Positions 4,063 through 6,294 of a stretch of 6,294 nucleotides of DNA are shown here, in pieces. The stretch lies in the NCBI GenBank assembly GCA_023229725.1, contig JALNYR010000144.1, forward strand, positions 1 to 6,294, given 5' to 3'. A program made the translations under genes and the position numbers. The first letter of the stretch is position 1. Every line of letters starts with the position of its first letter. Source of the stretch: Dehalococcoidia bacterium (GTDB lineage: Bacteria > Chloroflexota > Dehalococcoidia > GIF9 > AB-539-J10). The notes under the pieces were generated by a model. That model was not told the DNA's origin and did not search any database. It saw only the letters and a program-made list of their open reading frames with translations.

Positions 4063-6294
4063 CTATGCTAACGTATAGATTGGCATATAGTATGCCGTGG
4101 CCGCGATCTGCCCCCCGGCGTCTGTTACGTAGATTTTGAGCCAGCCCGCTCGCGATGCGGTTGTTACCGCCACCTCTGCCACGATGGACTGCGTAAGTGC
4201 CGCCGTACTTGCGGCACCGACAAAGCGCGCGAACTCCTCGCTTACGTCGGCTTGGTCCAGATAGAGTACCGGCTGCGCAGCCGTCGATGACGCCTGGTCG
4301 AAGTGCCCCTGCCCCAGGGCGACGACAGGTCCGCCTACCACCAGGTCAACGGCGTTCTCACCGCTGCCCCCGAGTACACACTGGTTGTTCGCGGAGGAAC
4401 GCGCATTGGCGCCAAGAACGATACACTTTGTTGGGTTGAATCCGGCCGTATTGTGGTACTGGGCGCCATATCCTAGAACGGTGTTATAGTCGCCGGTGGT
4501 TATTGAATTCTGGCCGGCGTTGGCGCCGACGACAACGTTCCCGTCGCCCCCCGTTCCGTCCTCTAGCGCCAGACTGCCGATAGCGACGTTGAAGTTCCCG
4601 GCCGCCAGCACCCGTGCGGCCCGGTCCCCAATGAAGACGTTGCTGGTTCCTGTCGCCTTCCAGCCCGCATAGTAGCCGACGCCCACATTGCGCGAATGTG
4701 TCGTGCAGGCGGCCAGTGCGTAGGCGCCGACCGCGGTATTATTGTCGCCGCTCGTGATGGCGAAACCGGCACCCTCGCCGACGCCCACGTTGGACTCCCC
4801 ATCCGTTACCCCGCCAAGTGACTTGGCGCCGACCCCCGTGTTGTACGTGCCTTGCGTCAGAGCGTCGCCCGCAAGATAGCCGAGTATGACGTTGTACCCG
4901 CCCGATGTGAGGGCCGATAGACATGCCTCGCCAATCCCCACATTGGAGTTTCCGGTGCCGGTCAAGTTGCCAGCGCCGTATCCCCAGAACACGTTCTGCT
5001 GATAACGGTCGAATAGTCGCGTCTCAACGACTCCGTCGTGATAGGCACGCACGATGTAGTTGTTATTGTTGTGCACACTGACCAGGGTGGCATTGTTCGT
5101 CAGCGCGCCGGTAACCGAGACGTCGATAAGGATGCCATTATTCGTGATGTCTCCAGACAGCACCGTTGCCAGTCCCTTGCCCCATAGGGTAACGTTGGCC
5201 GCCACGGTGTGATTGCCGGCCAACGAGCAGGATGGCAGTAGCACCACGTCCTGCGCGGCGCATGCTGCCAGCGCCAAGTCCAGTCCCGCGCTCGTGCACG
5301 AGAACTCCTGTACCGGCGTCAGGTCGCGGTGATAGACGAGGATGCTGTCCCCGCCTAGTCCAACCGTTTTTTCATAGCTGGCCCCGGCCACGTCGATACC
5401 CGGCCCCTCTAGCACCCTATCACCCGAATCCCCTGCCGCGCCCGATCCCGTTACGATGTTCCACACTCCCGCCTGGCCCGTTGCCATCCGCCGTACGTCC
5501 TGAATCGTGGAACAGATCACGCCGTCATCACTCTGCGATGATCGGTCTATGGTGGATACCTCCACCCCTACCGTGTGCAGGCCGTCGGCGTCCACCTGTA
5601 CGTCAGTACTAAGGACGTACAGCACGGCATTGATGTTGACCGCGTGGTAGCCATCCCGGTACTCGTGATAGACCACGCGGATGGTGTTCCCGGGCACTAG
5701 CGTCCCGCGCACGCGCGCCAACCGTAGAGTGTAGAACTTCTGCTCCGCGCAGTGCGTTCTCAGGTATTCTATGCCCCGGTCATAGACGCTGTTCGCGACG
5801 AACGACGGGTGCAGCCACCAGGAATCGTCCTGCTGGCGATTTAGATCGGTGAACCGCACGAATGCGTCGATGCGTCCAAGTGCCGCTACCCCGGCGGCGT
5901 TCTCGATGTACCCCGTGCCGGTACTCAGCGTGTAGCCCGCTGGCGCCACACGTGTACAAAGGTCCAGCCCTATCCCGTCGTTGGAGCGCGGATAGAGGCG
6001 CGTCACGACCTCAGCCGTATCGCGGCGCTCTTCGAGGTCCAGAATCTGGCACAGACTGCTGCCGGGCTTCAGCGCGTTCTCTGCGCGTAGACCCGAATCC
6101 GTGAACGCGGAGAACCAGGTGATCGCACGTCCCGTTCCCAGCCGGAAGTGCTCGCGAGGATCGTCTACCCCTTGGCCGCCCTGTTCGGCCAGCGCTCGCA
6201 ATGCGGCAAGGACGGACTCTCCGCTAAGTTCCAGGTACTTGGTCGCTACCGTTGCCGGGTAGCCGGTTTTCGTCCAGGCGTCCGGCGCATAGGC
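4063..6294 (-). CDS. Tail-tip hub and beta-roll fibre protein (5' end outside window)
   Basis: The frame is open from the right edge to TAG at 4065-4063, 743 residues; TTG at 6201 is only an internal codon. Counting from the edge, 80-255 look like a siphovirus baseplate hub or Tal/Gp37-like region: VVTRLYP, then GYIENAAGVAALGRIDAFVRF, then a domain with LARVRGTLVPGNTIRV that ends near VEVSTIDR. Residues 256-445 are linker and beta-rich turns. Residues 449-623 carry ten repeats of about 17 residues with the NxxxG pattern (NVGIGEACL, NTGVGAKSL, NTAVGAYAL, NVAIGSLAL), the beta-roll seen in YadA-type adhesin heads and phage fibres. The end (PVLYLDQADVSEEFARF to MPIYTLA) is a compact cap and may trimerise or contact the host. 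The likely role is joining the tail tip to a host-binding fibre. The stop lies in the SD of the lysin gene, so they are cotranscribed. Confidence 0.8.
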   Translation of the reverse strand, partial: AYAPDAWTKTGYPATVATKYLELSGESVLAALRALAEQGGQGVDDPREHFRLGTGRAITWFSAFTDSGLRAENALKPGSSLCQILDLEERRDTAEVVTRLYPRSNDGIGLDLCTRVAPAGYTLSTGTGYIENAAGVAALGRIDAFVRFTDLNRQQDDSWWLHPSFVANSVYDRGIEYLRTHCAEQKFYTLRLARVRGTLVPGNTIRVVYHEYRDGYHAVNINAVLYVLSTDVQVDADGLHTVGVEVSTIDRSSQSDDGVICSTIQDVRRMATGQAGVWNIVTGSGAAGDSGDRVLEGPGIDVAGASYEKTVGLGGDSILVYHRDLTPVQEFSCTSAGLDLALAACAAQDVVLLPSCSLAGNHTVAANVTLWGKGLATVLSGDITNNGILIDVSVTGALTNNATLVSVHNNNNYIVRAYHDGVVETRLFDRYQQNVFWGYGAGNLTGTGNSNVGIGEACLSALTSGGYNVILGYLAGDALTQGTYNTGVGAKSLGGVTDGESNVGVGEGAGFAITSGDNNTAVGAYALAACTTHSRNVGVGYYAGWKATGTSNVFIGDRAARVLAAGNFNVAIGSLALEDGTGGDGNVVVGANAGQNSITTGDYNTVLGYGAQYHNTAGFNPTKCIVLGANARSSANNQCVLGGSGENAVDLVVGGPVVALGQGHFDQASSTAAQPVLYLDQADVSEEFARFVGAASTAALTQSIVAEVAVTTASRAGWLKIYVTDAGGQIAATAYYMPIYTLA
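4426..4950 (-). repeat. Ten-fold 17-residue beta-roll repeat coding region
   Basis: The conserved Asn of each repeat recurs at spacings of 17,17,17,17,17,16,17,17 and 18 residues, followed by V/T-x-x-G and a small-residue turn. The DNA copies are diverged, so the array is conserved at protein level only. Regular spacing implies one coil of a parallel beta-roll per repeat. Confidence 0.75.

Noticed and set aside
5050..5075. AAC/AAT-rich codons (HNNNNY) as a diversity-generating retroelement target
   Set aside because: There is no reverse transcriptase or template repeat in the window, and the run is only four Asn codons in mid-protein.

Overview
The window looks like part of a temperate tailed phage or prophage of siphovirus type, or a metagenomic contig from one. 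The host cannot be fixed. The DNA is GC-rich, GTG and TTG starts are common, and Shine-Dalgarno sequences are strong. One site has the GAAC-N4-GTTC shape of LexA boxes known from Gram-positive bacteria. That hints at a monoderm-type or otherwise non-proteobacterial host, but it is inference.

Layout. The right two thirds (6294 to 1697) is a tightly packed leftward late block of three genes. The first is a tail-tip hub protein fused to a trimeric beta-roll fibre, cut by the right edge. The second is a lysin with an M23 endopeptidase domain followed by a clan GH-A glycosidase domain. The third is a DNA-binding-like N-terminus fused to a calcineurin-type metallophosphoesterase. The gaps are a few bases or overlaps (TAG inside the next SD, then a 4-base GTGA overlap), so they are probably one transcript. 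Bases 570 to 1689 run the other way and hold a lysogeny-type module: a small XRE-family repressor, a four-helix membrane protein, and a very small cysteine-repeat ORF that converges on the end of the late block. Bases 1 to 333 run leftward again and hold a second helix-turn-helix protein (Cro-like position) and the start of another early gene, both cut by the left edge.

The 236 bases between the two HTH genes form a divergent control region. It has a near-ideal leftward sigma-70 promoter (TTGACA-N17-TATGAT), an extended -10 rightward promoter, and two unlike palindromes that could be operators. The leftward leader of about 120 bases can fold into a three-way-junction RNA that I do not recognise.

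The least expected part is 850 to 1120. A GAAC-N4-GTTC palindrome sits just downstream of an extended -10 box pointing left, towards the end of the repressor gene. A 65-codon CxxC ORF with a purine-rich SD follows on that strand, and its 3' part is antisense to the repressor. The repressor has no room for an S24 autoprotease domain. A LexA-controlled transcript opposing the repressor is therefore a testable idea for how this phage could be induced by DNA damage. A second oddity is the 18-codon ORF at 1633, whose SD and start codon lie inside a four-tract G-quadruplex motif next to a 14-bp GC hairpin.
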